Below, in pieces: positions 37,201 to 50,437 of a DNA stretch of 64,000 nucleotides. Numbering within the stretch: the stretch's first letter is position 1; the number at the start of each line of letters is the position of its first letter. The notes under the pieces are model-generated. The model saw only the letters and a program-made list of their open reading frames with translations, had not been told where the DNA came from and searched no databases. The stretch is taken from positions 1,390,932 through 1,454,931 of the forward strand of contig CM074818.1 in assembly GCA_037447605.1 (NCBI GenBank), written 5' to 3'. This DNA comes from Zygnema circumcarinatum. Its lineage: Eukaryota; Streptophyta; Zygnematophyceae; Zygnematales; Zygnemataceae. The position numbers and the translations under genes were made by a program.

Positions 37201-38036
37201 CGCAACAGTCCCACCGCCCTCCGCATGTGCAAGGCCGCGCTCAACGCGGCAGAGGACGGCCACGCGGGCCTGCAGGTAGCTGCCCCTCCTGCACCCTCCC
37301 CTCCCCCTCCCCCTCCCCCTCCCCTCCCTCCCCTCCCCTCCCCCCTCCCCTCCCTCCTCCTCCCTCTCCCCTTCCCACCTCCCTCCCTCCCTCCCTCCTC
37401 CTCCCTCTCCCCTCCCCCTCCCCCCTCCCTCCCTCCCTCCCTCCTCCTCCCTCTCCCTCCCTCCCTCCCTCCCTCCCTCCCTCCCTCCCTCCCTCCCTCC
37501 CTCCCTCCCTCCCTCCCTCCTCCCTCCCTCCCTCCCTCCCTCCCTCCCTCCCTCCCTCCCTCCCTCCCTCCCTCCCTCCCTCCCTCCTCCCTCCCTCCCC
37601 CTCCCTCCCTCCCTCCCATCGCCCTCCCGCTGTCTGCGTGCTTGCTTGAGCGCAAACCCACCAGTGCACCCAACTCGCCGCTTGGGGAAGAATGAATGCT
37701 CAATGTGGCAGCAAGCCGTGGGTTGCTTGCACCCCTTACATACTTTCCAGGATAGCGACAACGGACCCACTGCGTTATTAGCGCGCAGTGAACGCATTGA
37801 AGGTGGCTTGAGCGTGTGGCCCAAATGTGATGCTTGGAAAACTCTTTTTCTTAGAGAGGATCTTTGCGTTTGATGGCTTTCTGATACTGCATGTTTCCCA
37901 TGTGCCTTGTGCCGAGCAGGAGCTGGCCGGCAATGCGACCCTCCTCTTCTACCAGAGCGAGGAGGGCAACGAGGGGCGTCAGGCGTACCTGGAGGGCCGC
38001 CCGCCTGACTTCTCCAAGTTTGACCGGCTCCCTTGA
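34207..38036 (+). CDS. NS: 1,4-dihydroxy-2-naphthoyl-CoA synthase (phylloquinone synthesis)
   Basis: Crotonase-family enzyme closing the naphthoate ring (o-succinylbenzoyl-CoA to DHNA-CoA), the plant homologue of MenB. Exons: 34207-34503, 34742-34864, 35421-35522, 35926-35964, 36343-36441, 36555-36602, 36867-36962, 37153-37275, 37920-38036. All nine are in phase 0, giving 347 residues. Landmarks are [66 protein letters not shown] and the terminal [10 protein letters not shown]. The TGPK glycine is where bicarbonate-dependent (type I) MenB enzymes have Gly. Near residues 16-24 RLHRLSCHL fits the peroxisomal PTS2 pattern RLx5HL, as in Arabidopsis NS. Several introns contain long CT or GA tracts. 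Confidence 0.96.
35540..35880 (+). repeat. Purine-rich GGGAGG/GAAGAA tract in DHNA-CoA synthase intron 3
   Basis: Nearly 340 bases are almost pure purine on the plus strand. The tract begins about 20 bases after the donor at 35523. Long frames on either strand here are low-complexity artefacts. Confidence 0.9.
37290..37618 (+). repeat. CCCT/CCTC pyrimidine microsatellite in DHNA-CoA synthase intron 8
   Basis: More than 300 bases of CCCT-type repeats begin about 15 bases after the donor at 37276. Long proline/leucine/serine or glycine/arginine frames over it on both strands are not genes. Confidence 0.92.
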
Positions 38037-38876
<840 letters not shown>

Positions 38877-41800
38877 TCACTCATCAACATGGAATCGGTG
38901 GCCCACGAGGTTCTCTGTTGCCTCCCACAGTCTCTGTGCCAGTTCTGGATTGCGGGCGTTTGCACTCGGACTTTTTAACTGACCTTCCACGTAATAACCG
39001 CCAGAGAGTCCCTCCACATCGGGGCTAAGGGCGAGATAGACACCTGTTGAGGCACCCTCTTCTGCGCTCTGCATGACAACTCAGAAGTGAGCGAGAAAGG
39101 GATTAATAAGAGACGGATTAAACAAAAGGAAGCGAAATTTATACAAGGCACCGTCAAAACCATATAGAGAAGTCGATTTTTTTTCCCGAACTTTGCTGAG
39201 TTAGGTCACAGGAGACGACTTGCGAACCTTTAAGCCGATCATGCGAGCAAATCGCGAGCTTTCCGTAGGGGTGACTCTGCGCCTCTCCAGTATGCTAGGT
39301 GGTAGCACGTAACGAATCAGCTGCCCAGAATTGAAACCCCCTCCTTCCCTTTCCATTTCAACCATGGCGGCGCCATAGCCAAGAGCCAAGGAGCACATAA
39401 TAGCAGGTTTCATGTCATGTCATCTCGCTTACTTCTATGCATGATGGCTCCCACATGACGTCTTTTCCCTCACCTCAGTGTCCACAATACCCGGATGGAA
39501 GCAATTCACTGACAGCGCAAGATTTGCTGCTTTGCATCGCCGTGCAAGCTCCACTGTGAAGACAGAATTCGCCAGCTTTGACTGTCCATATGCGCTCCAT
39601 CGGAAGTAGACTGATCCACCCTCTTGAAAGTACATTATACCCCAAGACAGTGAAAGTGTGTTCCACGTTTTCAGAGGCACGTTGTGCACTACGCCATCCA
39701 TTCTAACGGCCCAAAACCTGTAATGACCCAAAGTATAGGAGAGAGTACTTGGTGTAGGTATCTTCCTCTGTGTGCCTCCAGGGATGTAGGCTTTAACTCT
39801 GGAAATGAATCCCAGATTACTGCCACTCAAGGACCACCTTACAATTTCTACAATGTGGAAGTTTTCTTTTGAAAACAAGAAGTCGACTATGGTTCATTGA
39901 ATCCTACCGAGCCCTTCATATGGCTGTCGACTACCGTCAAAAAAAGGGCTAATGTATGAGTACACTCACATCGTGATTTTTGGTAGTTGAGGTCGTTGAA
40001 GTCAAAGCTTCCAAGGAGTTCCGCTGCGGATGTAGTCACCACTATTCGGGACCTCCGGCTGCTTCCTTTACACATTAGAAGCAGAAAAGCAAACGTAAAA
40101 ACGCCGGACAAACTAAACAACTATTGAATGTGCCCACTAGGTCCTAGTGGCAACTATTAGCAGACAGAGAAAGCCCAGGTAGCTCGTAGTACCTAGAAAA
40201 GAAACAGTTCAGTCTACATAGAAAAGCAAACAAGCGGCCTCCTTTGTATGAGGGTAAGAGCGAAGGAAGCCCGACCAAAACAAGCGCAATCAGGATACGT
40301 GCAGAGAGGATCAGCACCTTGGAGAAGCAGAAGCAGCAAGAGAAGGCAGCAGTAATCGTGTTAACTCAAAGTGGCCTACATGGTTCACCTTCACAACACA
40401 CACACCATTTGAATGTATTCTTACGATGTACTTGATGCCAGGTTAATCAAATCATGTTACAAATCCATTCATTTGAAGCAGCTTTGTTTTGGCGATTTCC
40501 TGCTTGGATCCAATAAGGGATGAAGATTGCTTGATCCTTAAAACGAATCCTACCAGTTAACTCAGACATGCGAAGCTTGTCCCAGCAACGACTTCAAGGT
40601 CCATTATAACTTAAGTTACTCAAGAAACCGAAATCGTACCCCAAACTGCAGCTCAAACCCATCTGCGGTGTACATTTTGGGACTCGCCATAACTCCCGCA
40701 TTGTTCACCTGCCCAAAAAATAGGCAGGAGGGGCTCAGGCTATACAAATATATATTTCTACATAAGAACAAACTAGAACAGCCGTATAAATTGTGCTCCA
40801 CTACAGCTGTTAACGACTTCACGCTAAGCATCACTCCCCTCCAACAAGAAATGTCGATTATCAACAAGCCAAACAGTGGTACGGCTTCAGAAAGGCCAAA
40901 GGTAATCGCAGATGTTATATCCCTAGACCCCTAAAGACGCACTATGGACCAATATTGACACTCCATACCAGCAAGTGAAGCGGCCGCTTGGTCCCCTTAT
41001 ACTCCTCTGCAAAGCGTCTTATTGACTCCAAACACGCTAAATCACAAACAGCAGCCCTGAACCCGAACCCAAAAGTCCGAAGTGCAATCAACGTTCGAAC
41101 AGTGACCATTCAAATTCTAATCAGTGACTCCTAATCCCCAATATCCCTGCTTTACACTCGTAATGTAATGCCTTGATTTAACCTGGAGAGCCTTTGTACC
41201 AACAAATTAGCCCAAATGAGTGTGTTCATCCCATCCCAACAATTCTGTGTATGCCTGAGACAAAAAAATTCCAGAGTTCTTAAAATGAAAGGAATTTCAC
41301 ATAATTGATTATTCCTACCTCAGATTTTCATTTCCAGTTGTTTCAGAAATTTCCTTAGCTGCAGAAGAGCCCTTTTCCAGAGATCTGCACGCTGCATGCA
41401 AAAGAGAATTTCAGAAGTTTGGGGTGGGGAGAGGGAGAGGAGGGGGAGGAGGAGGGGGAGAGCGATGGCGAGGGAGCGAGGGGGGGAGGGAGGGAGAGCG
41501 AGAGCGAGAGAGATGGGGGGAAAGCGATGGAAGTACCGAGCGTGACGGCCATGCCTTCTGCAGCCAGCACTTGCGCCAAAGCTTTTCCGATTCCTGCAAA
41601 TTCGAAAAGATAACAGGTAAGGAGAAAATGCCTGATCCATGCTTGAATTCAAAACAGCCATCATATATTTAGCCCTTACTTTTGTTTGTACATATTATGA
41701 TTTTCCATGATATGTACAAACAAACGTAAGGGCTTCATGAATGCGGTTGCAATTTTGAATTCAGATTGAGAAATGGCTTTACCACTGTTGCCTCCGGTGA

Positions 41801-42533
41801 TAATGGCATGGCGCTGAAAAGGATCGCCTTCCGCCTGCAGGCGTTAATTGAAGGATTAGGAACGCAAAGGAAATGGAATAAGACAGTGGGCATCAGACAG
41901 ACAAAGGTAGCCAGCAGCAGAAACCCTGAAACAATACACACTGTGGGCTTCTTAGGAATTGCCCTTTGGTCCAGATTTCAAGGCCTTTCAGCAAGCTGGA
42001 ACTAAGCATAGGAAAAGCACCGTTTGATTGTTTCGAAAAATTGATCACATTGCTGAATTTCTTTATTTGCTAGCTTGCAGATGCATATAACTCGAAATCT
42101 TGCTTGCCACGTTTCCCTTATTCATCAACTGACAAAAGGTGGAAGCTGTATACTATCATCTTCGTGCGGATCCAACGTTCCATACCGAAAGAACAGTCAG
42201 TGTTCAGAACGAAGCTATTTGGTCAATCAAGAATCCTAGCAGGAGTTGTTCATAAAAGTGCCTTCTGCACTTTGATGAAGACTGCAGGGAAAGCGTGCTC
42301 AACTCTCGAACACCGCTAGTCCAAACTTCAATCCTAGCTTTGGTCAGCCTGTTGGACAAAACACGCCGAACCTGTCTCCAATTGCACAATGAACCTTCTT
42401 ATTGCGCGACATCTGATGCCCATATTCCTCAGAAACTCTTGACACAAGAAGCAGCACATGATGAATCTTTAGGCTCAGCCGCCAGCAAGACTGACCTTGC
42501 AAGAAATGCTAAGACTTGAACGTAGGTGGCCAT
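38877..42533 (-). CDS. Short-chain dehydrogenase/reductase, retinol-dehydrogenase/TIC32-like
   Basis: NAD(P)-dependent oxidoreductase. Exons well supported by phase: 41834-41783, 41593-41537, 41391-41319, 41056-40969, 40708-40640, 40388-40318, 40061-39970, 39610-39474, 39320-39228, 39068-38877. Joined, they show the Rossmann motif TGGNSGIG (split by an intron), TLACRSLEKGSSAAKEI, NNAGVM, VNHVGHF, the catalytic Ser region RIVVTTSAAEL, the catalytic YGQSK and CFHPGIVDTE. The C-terminal EEGASTGVYLALSPDVEG matches plant and animal SDRs of the retinol-dehydrogenase type. The substrate cannot be told. The 5' end is unresolved: a Met at 42533 (MATYVQVLAFLAR, hydrophobic) is a plausible first exon ending at 42496, but at least one exon between it and 41834 was not identified. 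Confidence 0.87.
41671..41734. repeat. Near-perfect hairpin in a dehydrogenase intron
   Basis: AGCCCTTACTTTTGTTTGTA and onward pairs with the reverse complement ending CAAACGTAAGGGCT. The stem is about 25 bp with one mismatch and the loop is about 15 bases. GAATTCAAA and TTTGAATTC further out (41644 and 41756) extend the symmetry. It lies in the intron splitting the TGGNSG/GIG motif. Confidence 0.8.
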
Positions 42534-43137
42534 TCCCGCCCTTGCCAGACGGCCGGAGGTGATGGTCCAGGAGGCCTCCTGCAAGCCCGAAGCGGTCCTT
42601 CTGGCTGCTCTTCTCTCCGACTCTGACGCAGGAGACCCTTGTGGCTGAGGGCGAGAGGGCGAACATGGCTGCAGGAGAAGACCTCCTCCTCACCTAGTCA
42701 ACTACTTTCCTCTCCTCCTGCTCCACCTCCTCTTCTCCTCTCCCTCTCTTTCTCTCTCCCTATCTCACCTCTCTCTCCCACTCCACATTCTTGTCTTCTC
42801 TCTTTTTTCCTTTCGCTTACAACTCGCGCGCAAGTTCAGACGCTTGGCCGATATTCTTACAGAGCTGTGAACAAGAGGTCGTTAATTTTCTTCGGGAGAA
42901 GCGCACTGCAACTACCACTGAGCGGTGCAGATCCGCAATCTTTTGCGAGGCTCGGCATTCCTCCATGGCGGTTTTCTGTCCTTCGATACGCTCACACCGC
43001 TCCGCTACACGCAGGATTGCAGGAGAGCACACCCTACGGTGAATTGCCGTGTGATGTTTCTGTGGCTTACTTTATTCTTTGTAGCTTTATTCATTGTTCT
43101 GCGACTCACTTGGATCAGGAAAACTATTCGAGCCGTC
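42534..43137. promoter_or_regulatory. Divergent promoter region, dehydrogenase and 5-phosphatase
   Basis: The two genes point away from each other with about 600 bases between the proposed start codons. A CT-rich block lies at 42705-42810. Both transcript starts are probably in here. An open frame runs in from upstream of 43138 in phase with the 5-phosphatase start, so part of it could be coding. Confidence 0.45.
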
Positions 43138-46100
43138 ATGATAAGCACTGGTGCCGAAGAGGTGAGATCTTGCGCACCATCTGCGATTGTTTGTTTCTAA
43201 TGTACTTATTTCACATCTATAATCTTGAGTTAATGCAAGAGCATACGCCAGGTGTCCGGTAGTTGTAGAGCTTTTTAATCAGGCAACATTGCCGTGACCG
43301 AAATGTATTTGGAAAACAGGAATGCACATGCAGGTGCTTGTAACGAGTTCAGGTTGTTCAAAATAGCCAGAGTAAGAAGCATTGATAACTGAAATCAGAA
43401 AAAAATCGACCTCCGGAATTTGTGGAACTTCTTATCACAGATATCGGATTAATGTGTTTGAGTTGATAAAGGTGATAAAGTTTTAGCACTTGAAAAATGC
43501 AAAATTTGTTCCTTTACAGTTGATCTCGTCGATTTGAAGCAGAATAAATGCGGCTTTTAAAGAATTTGTTCGCTCAACAATGCGAAGTTTTCAATAGTCG
43601 TGGATTTGGCAGAATATGAGGGAACCAGCTCGCTTCAGATTGAGTGGCAACAATCATCGGTAAATGTGTTTAACGTGGAAAAGTACTTTGCATGCAGTTT
43701 TTCTGGAACTCGACTCTTTTGCGTAAATGGCTTCAGCTGAAACCTCCGGCTAACGACTTTGGCTCAGACGCTGCTCTGCCTGACTCTCCTCCATCACCAC
43801 CTTCAAGTACTCTTTTTTCTGCGTCATTCAGGGGAGGTACGTTTCTAATTATGCCAGAGTTTTATTCTAATCTTTTGGATACCTAGAGAATATATAATTG
43901 ATGCCCTCGACGGAAATGAAATGCATGTGTTGCTGGATCAGAGGACTATTTGTGAGATGGAGTTGTCCATCTGATGTCTAGCACCAGCAAACGGACCGCT
44001 GGACGCTGTTCTGAGATTATGGTTTTTCGGAAATTGCAGGTTTATCTGATGGCAGCTCTACACCTTCAAGCGACTTTACTTTGGAAGGTACAAACATTTC
44101 AGACATCGTCATGCTTGTGGTTTCTAGCACTTGAACCAAATAAGCTACACGGAATAAAGAAGATCTCTGGCCAGAGAATGAATTGTGGCCCTTGGAAAAG
44201 AAAGGTACCATCTGGTTGGAACAATGATTCGAAATCCATTTCAGCCGTCAAGGTTATTGTTCTGATTCTATTATTGGCCTTCAGGAGGGAGTCACACCAT
44301 TGCATTTTTCGTTTAGTGTCTTTTTTTAAACTCGTTTCACTAGGCTAGCTTAGCTCGTACATCTGGAATCATCTGGAGTCAACTTATGGTCTTCAATGGA
44401 TCATATCGTGCAGTCCTAGGTCTATTATTAGTATAATTTTGGATAATACACCAACGAAAGTTAGCAGCACATGCCATGAGTATGTGAAACAGGGGAGCAG
44501 CTTGCACCATGGATGAAGATCTCGGGTTTCAAGGAGGAGCTCCGGGAAGTTTGGGACCACTGCATTGACAAAGAGGAAATCAAGTAAGGTTTTTTTCTAG
44601 TGGCTTTAAGTTTTCTTGTGGACACTGCGAGAAACTCATCGTTGAAGGCTATGAATACAAGTTCGATTGAGGAGGAGGTTTATCCCAACCAGTTAGTGGA
44701 GAACATGAAAATCTGCAGCTGCATGGAGGTTTCACAGCTTCCTTTATGGAACGAAGGGACATGTTTCTGGTGTTTGAATGATGATAATGAAACTGATGTT
44801 GTGTCTGCAGGATCGTTGCGGCAACATGGAATGTCGCCGGATTACCCCCCCCCTCAAATGTTGATTTGGAGGACTGGCTGAAGGTTCACGATGAGCCGCC
44901 TGCTGACATTTATGTCATAGGGTGAATTCGCATCTCATTTTGTTTAGTTGCTTTCATTGCTGATCTTGGTCTTGATTTGCTCATGGCCCCTCGTTGCCTG
45001 TTTGTCCTGTCTTGATCCTTTCATAATAATTTTTTCTCTGAGACTGACGTAGATTGCAAATACTCGTATACGACTGGCCACTTGAAACCTTAAAATTAAA
45101 TAACTGGCCTGTCTCCCAAATGGTTTTGCATGTCTTGACAACCAGTACTGCTGGTCAGCAAGGTGCTCTATGGACTGAGGAAGTAGTTGTGTTTGGAGTC
45201 ACATTGTAAAATTATGGACAAATGCATGCATTTTGATCCCCGCATGAAACCCATAAAAGATATGGCTCTCTTCTCTGACTGACTACAAATGGCTGTTGGT
45301 ATCCGAGGGCCTTGTTTCCATGCAGGTTTCAGGAAATCGTCCCTCTAAATGCCAACGTTGTGCTGGGCATGGAGTCGGAGCACAGAGGGAAGCAATGGGA
45401 TGAAAAGTTGCGAAAAGCCATAAATCAAGAGAAATCCGTCTTTGTATCTCTCCCTCTCTCTCCTTCCCAGTCTGCCACTGCTGACGAGGACCCTTCGGAG
45501 TTAGCTGAAACTTTAGATGGCACAGGCAGCGAAGCTGGGCCAAGTGGGAGAGTGAATGCGGATGGTATCTATGTGGGCAGTCCAGTGGAATCGAGGGATG
45601 TGCAATCATTATTCGACCTGAGTGTCGATTCTGGGGACAGTATTGCTGTTTCCTCTCTCGACTTGCCGTCAGGTGATACAATAAACAAGGCCTCTTCGAT
45701 GGAGTATGCTCGTTCGTATTCAACAGCTTTTGTATCGGATCCGGACGGGCTTTCTAGTCCTCAAGATGCGATGCGGCTGGAAAGTCCAAGGAGATACCTC
45801 GTTGTGGCGAGCAAACAGATGATAGGAATCCATCTTGTCGTGTGGGTCCGCGCACCACTCAGAAAATTTGTGAAGAATGTGAAGGTTTCGTGCGTGGGGG
45901 TTGGCCTTATGGGTGTTCTCGGCAACAAGGTATGCATAGAATTGCATAGAATACCCAGAATACCCAGAATACCCATAGAATACCCAGCAGCCCTGCTCGC
46001 TTTTCAACAGAGGGAAGGGGGGGTTGGAAACATGAGCTTTTGGCTATTTTTGTTTTGATTGTAAGGTTTCATGGACAGGTCTTCCTGCACTGCTGTTGCT

Positions 46101-49100
46101 GTTGCTCTTTCCTTTAGGCTTCACTCGTTGATTGCAAAAGACCGGGCTGCATAATGAATGTGGGCCGATTATCAAAAAAAAAAAAGGGCACGCCTCGAAT
46201 GATAATCGCTCAGACAGATGATCTCACTGCGCAGGGGTCAATAGCAGTGAGTATGACTCTCCACGAGACGACCTTTTGCTTCATCAATGGCCACTTGACA
46301 GCTGGCGAGAGAGAGGCCGATGTACAGAAACGGATCTATGACGTTCAGGAAGTGCTGCGGCGAACTCAGTTCTCCTGGGAAGGATCGGCCAATCAGCAGC
46401 TGCAGTTGCGGAAGCTTCCAGAAACAATCAAGGACCATGAGTGAGTGCATTCAAACAGTTGCATGTTGACCTTTCAAAGCAAAGCGAGACCATGTCATGC
46501 AGTTAAACTGGAGGCTTTTGCAACGTTGTGAATGGGAGTTTGACAGCTAGGAAGGCCAGCATTTTTATGTTTAAAATGGAGCGGATTCTTCGTTCGAGGT
46601 GTTTCTGTTTTTGTCTCATAAGCTAAAAGAATTGTTCCTTAAATAGTAGGTATTGAGTGCTATTCTGTTTTGGAGTTGGACCCACTTCTGTATGTCTCAA
46701 GTCCATCCAATGCTGAGATCATCCAACAAAGTTTGTGAACTGTAGACATGCTGTAACCCGTCCAAACTTTTTGGCCCATTCACATGTTTTTACTTTCCTT
46801 TCAAGACATTCCTCCACGAGTTGCTTGTTTGCCGGTCTTGTAAGGACCTTGATGTAATAACACATTGAGGTGATGTCCAGTAGGAAGGGAAATCAGTAGG
46901 GAACTGACCAGGGGGCATGGACAATCCGATTGCAGCCGAGTTATATGGGTTGGGGATTTCAATTTCCGAGTAGACTTTCCGGATACTGAGGTTCGCAGAC
47001 TTGTAGCACAAGAAGATTGGAGGACTCTTGCCACAAAAGACAGAGTAAGAACCTCCGCATGTTTTCCCAATAGTCAAACCTCACAGGTTTCAAAAACAAT
47101 ATCAGACCTAAAAACCCTAACAAGCCCCTTACTTAACCCGCTTAGAACCTTAAGAAAGGTAAGGCGCCGAGCATCAAATATGAACCATATATCACCATAC
47201 AAAGTCGAGGTTCGTATGCAGAATCTTTTGCTGGAATTTTGAAAAACTCCAGTGTGGATGTATGTCCATGGGATGCCCTTTAAGCAATGTTTTGTCTGTG
47301 TTCTCCAGCTACGCATAGAACTGGGCCGAGGAGGTGTACTGAGTGGGTGGAGTGAGGGCCCACTAGAGTTCGCCCCAACATACAAATATGTTTTCAACAG
47401 CAGCAAATTCATTGGCGATGATGCTGAGGATGGGGACAAACGTAGAATACCATCCTGGTAAGCCGCCTCCATCAATCGCACTCTAAGCACTGTCTGCGTG
47501 CTTCTTCCCTCCTAGCTTGCGTTTCGTAGGACTGATGGCTCCATCTTCTTGTTAGAGCTCCTTTTTACATCAAGCCTCTTGAAGGGCATATGCTTCACCC
47601 TTCTCATATCCCCCCCAAGCGATGTGTTTGCGATTGACATGTCATGTCACCTTCATGCAGGTGTGACCGTGTACTTTGTTACGGAGATAAACTGCAAGTC
47701 CTGGAGTACAGTCGGAGTGAGATCATGACGTCAGACCACCGTCCGGTGACGGCAGTCATTGCTGCGGAGCTTCACAAGGTGTCCCCCTCTCGCTGGAGAG
47801 AGGCGGTGGACCTCGCTCGCAGCCGATTGGACGCGAGGGCGCAGCGGACTCTGCCGCAGTGCCACGTGGAGCCCCAAAGTGTCAACTTTGGAGATGTGAG
47901 AATCATGGGCCCCTTGTTTGACTCCACTTCAGGTTGCTCATCCTCAGTAGACATGAGATGAAAGTCGATAAAACTATTCGGAGGGGCTCTCTATTTCAGC
48001 AGCTTGTTTGTTTCGTCGTGAGTATTGGGGCAAACGACGAGCGAAAATGAGAGAATGGTAGAGAGAAGGGAGGAAGGAAGGGAGGGAGGAAGGGAGGGGA
48101 GTGGGCCGTCGATGCCAAGGCATTGTAAAGTACACAATTAAGTTCATTTCTTGATGGATAAGTTGTTGTTTATAACCAGCAGTTTTAGGACGTATGAGGA
48201 TATTGTTGTGTGAGCGGAGTGACTATAACCAGTTATAGCTGTTACTGTGTGTAAAAAATTTGCACCTTCTGATGCGATGGAGAACCTGTGTCTGTTTTCT
48301 CATGCAAGTTAGCCTTTTTGTGGTAAATCAGTTAGCGAACAATCAGTTCAAGGATAAGAATGGAGTGAATCAGTTTTGCACATGCGGGGGTTAAAGTTTT
48401 GCTCGACACTTACTCCTACTACTACTACCTTACTATACTTGTACATATAAGCCTTCTGAAGCAAGTTCTTGCCGGATGTGAGTTGCGAGAGTGGAGCTGC
48501 CCATAAGGAAACTCTGCGTTGTGTAGTAGGTCCAGGTTTCGTGTTCTAAGCCAAAGTATTGGACAGTAGGTGGTATGAATGAGTCACCTTGGCTCCCCCG
48601 ACTCCAACTTTTTCTTGCCGTCCGCCTTTACCGATCTATAGATTATCTCGAATTCCTCATGACTGATATATGCCAACGGACTGCTTATGTGAGGTTCACA
48701 GTGTGCCTATTTGCAGCTGTGGACTGGATCAAGTGTTACATGTGCAGTTAGGCAACCAGTCGTCTTGGGCCTTCATATTCTGCTTTCCGTGTACATGAAT
48801 ATTGAAGCTAAAGCTGAAGTTTCTTCTGTTTCTACTCATGTGATCTAGTGGTCCCGCACTACGGTTCCTTCTCGTCATATAGAGCGCTGAAACTGATCTG
48901 CCCTTTTGCTACTCTTCATTCACGATTTTCTGCTTCCAGTGTAGCAGCACTGGCTATTATTCATCACAGCTTTTGAAGCCAGGAAACGGGAAGAGGAAGG
49001 GGGGCATTTGACCAATCTTTGGGAGGCATGGACTTAGAATCCTCGTTATGGGGGCTAAGTTTCAGAGGGTGGGGGGAAGTTCCGGCTGTGAGGGCATGCA

Positions 49101-50329
49101 GCAGGTGGAGGGGACTAAATTGTAACCCAGATTTCACGTCAACTCGAAGCGTGTGTATGAAGGCCTGGTTTGAAGAGAAACTTGGGATGAGACAGTATCT
49201 GCAGAATCAGTGAGTGCTGCTGCACTGCTGCCCTTCCGTTCCCTCCCATAGGGAGGACCAGCTCTCCCGCAATGGGAGGGTTAGGATTGAAACGTGAGAC
49301 AGAGGGCGCATTCTGCGGATATTGGAGCCATAGTTAACTTTTAACTGGCTAAGTTATAGTTATCCAGGCTTCAACAACGGTTATTTGAGGTTGTGCTGCG
49401 GACTCCTCTGCTCGCTTGTTCGTTGCTGCGGATTAATTGCTCGCAAATGATGCCAACAATGAGGTTCATACTGTTTAGTACAGTTGCTTCTTCTTCCACA
49501 GATGTTTTCGTGCTTATGAAGGACACGGAAACAAGGAGAAAGCTTGAAGCTTTCTGCAGGAGCGTCCACATTTGCACCATGAAGTGCTGTAGTGTTAGCC
49601 ATGGAGAATTACTCCGCTCCGCTGTGGTCTGATTATGCTTGTCAGCTTCCTGACGTTTTCCTTTATACCCATTTTCCATTTGCATTGTCCTGTGTCCGTC
49701 CAACATGTATGGTAATTAAACTTAGGAGCTACTTCTGTACTTTTACGTAGTCGTCTAGGCTCTTCTGTAAGCTCGAAGTTGGCACTAACAGCGTTTTTGC
49801 ATGTAGAGTTTGAAATGGCCTTCCAATGTTGTACAGTCTTAATTGATGGGAATGTCACCTAACCCTTAGACCAATTCGAGCTGAGCTACGCCTTGTGCAG
49901 GTGAGGTATGCGCGAGAGGTTGGTCGATCCTTCGAATTACAAAACACAGGGGAGGTGACTGCTCATTTCAGTATTGAAGCTGCACCAGATGTCAATGACG
50001 AAGTCCCCAAGTGGGTATCTGTCCTTATCACAAAAGGAACACTCGAGCCTGGCGAAGTTTTAACACTCCATCTCAAGGCATGCGTCCTGTCACCAGACAC
50101 AGCGGTAGAGAGTGTGGTGGAAAAGGGAGGCGAGCTCAGTGCTGTACTCGTTGTGAAAGTGGAGGGAGGCGGGGACCGCTTTTTGCTGTGCTCGGCAAAC
50201 TATCTCCCTTCCTGTTGGGGTCTCAGGTTAATTCTACCTCACCATCCTACATCACATTGATATACTCTTGTCAGGAAACCCATGCAACCCAGCTTGTTCA
50301 TAAACCATCCCTCCCTCTCATCTATATCA

Positions 50330-50389
<60 letters not shown>

Positions 50390-50401
50390 CTCCCTCTCTC
50401 A

Positions 50402-50437
<36 letters not shown>

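Noticed and set aside
37081-37824. Large Gly/Arg/Glu and Pro/Leu/Ser frames on both strands
   Set aside because: They lie over the CCCT microsatellite in an intron of DHNA-CoA synthase and have no domain.
42204-42389. Extra N-terminal exon of the dehydrogenase (RLTKARIEVW...)
   Set aside because: The acceptor fits in phase after the first-exon candidate, but no donor gives the phase needed for the next exon, and family similarity is not clear.
47644-47961. 5-phosphatase ending at 47961 as a separate gene, with a second gene starting near 49895
   Set aside because: The ASH domain is continuous across the intron in matching phase (exon 11 end and exon 12 start), which favours a single gene; the short form is listed only as a possible isoform.
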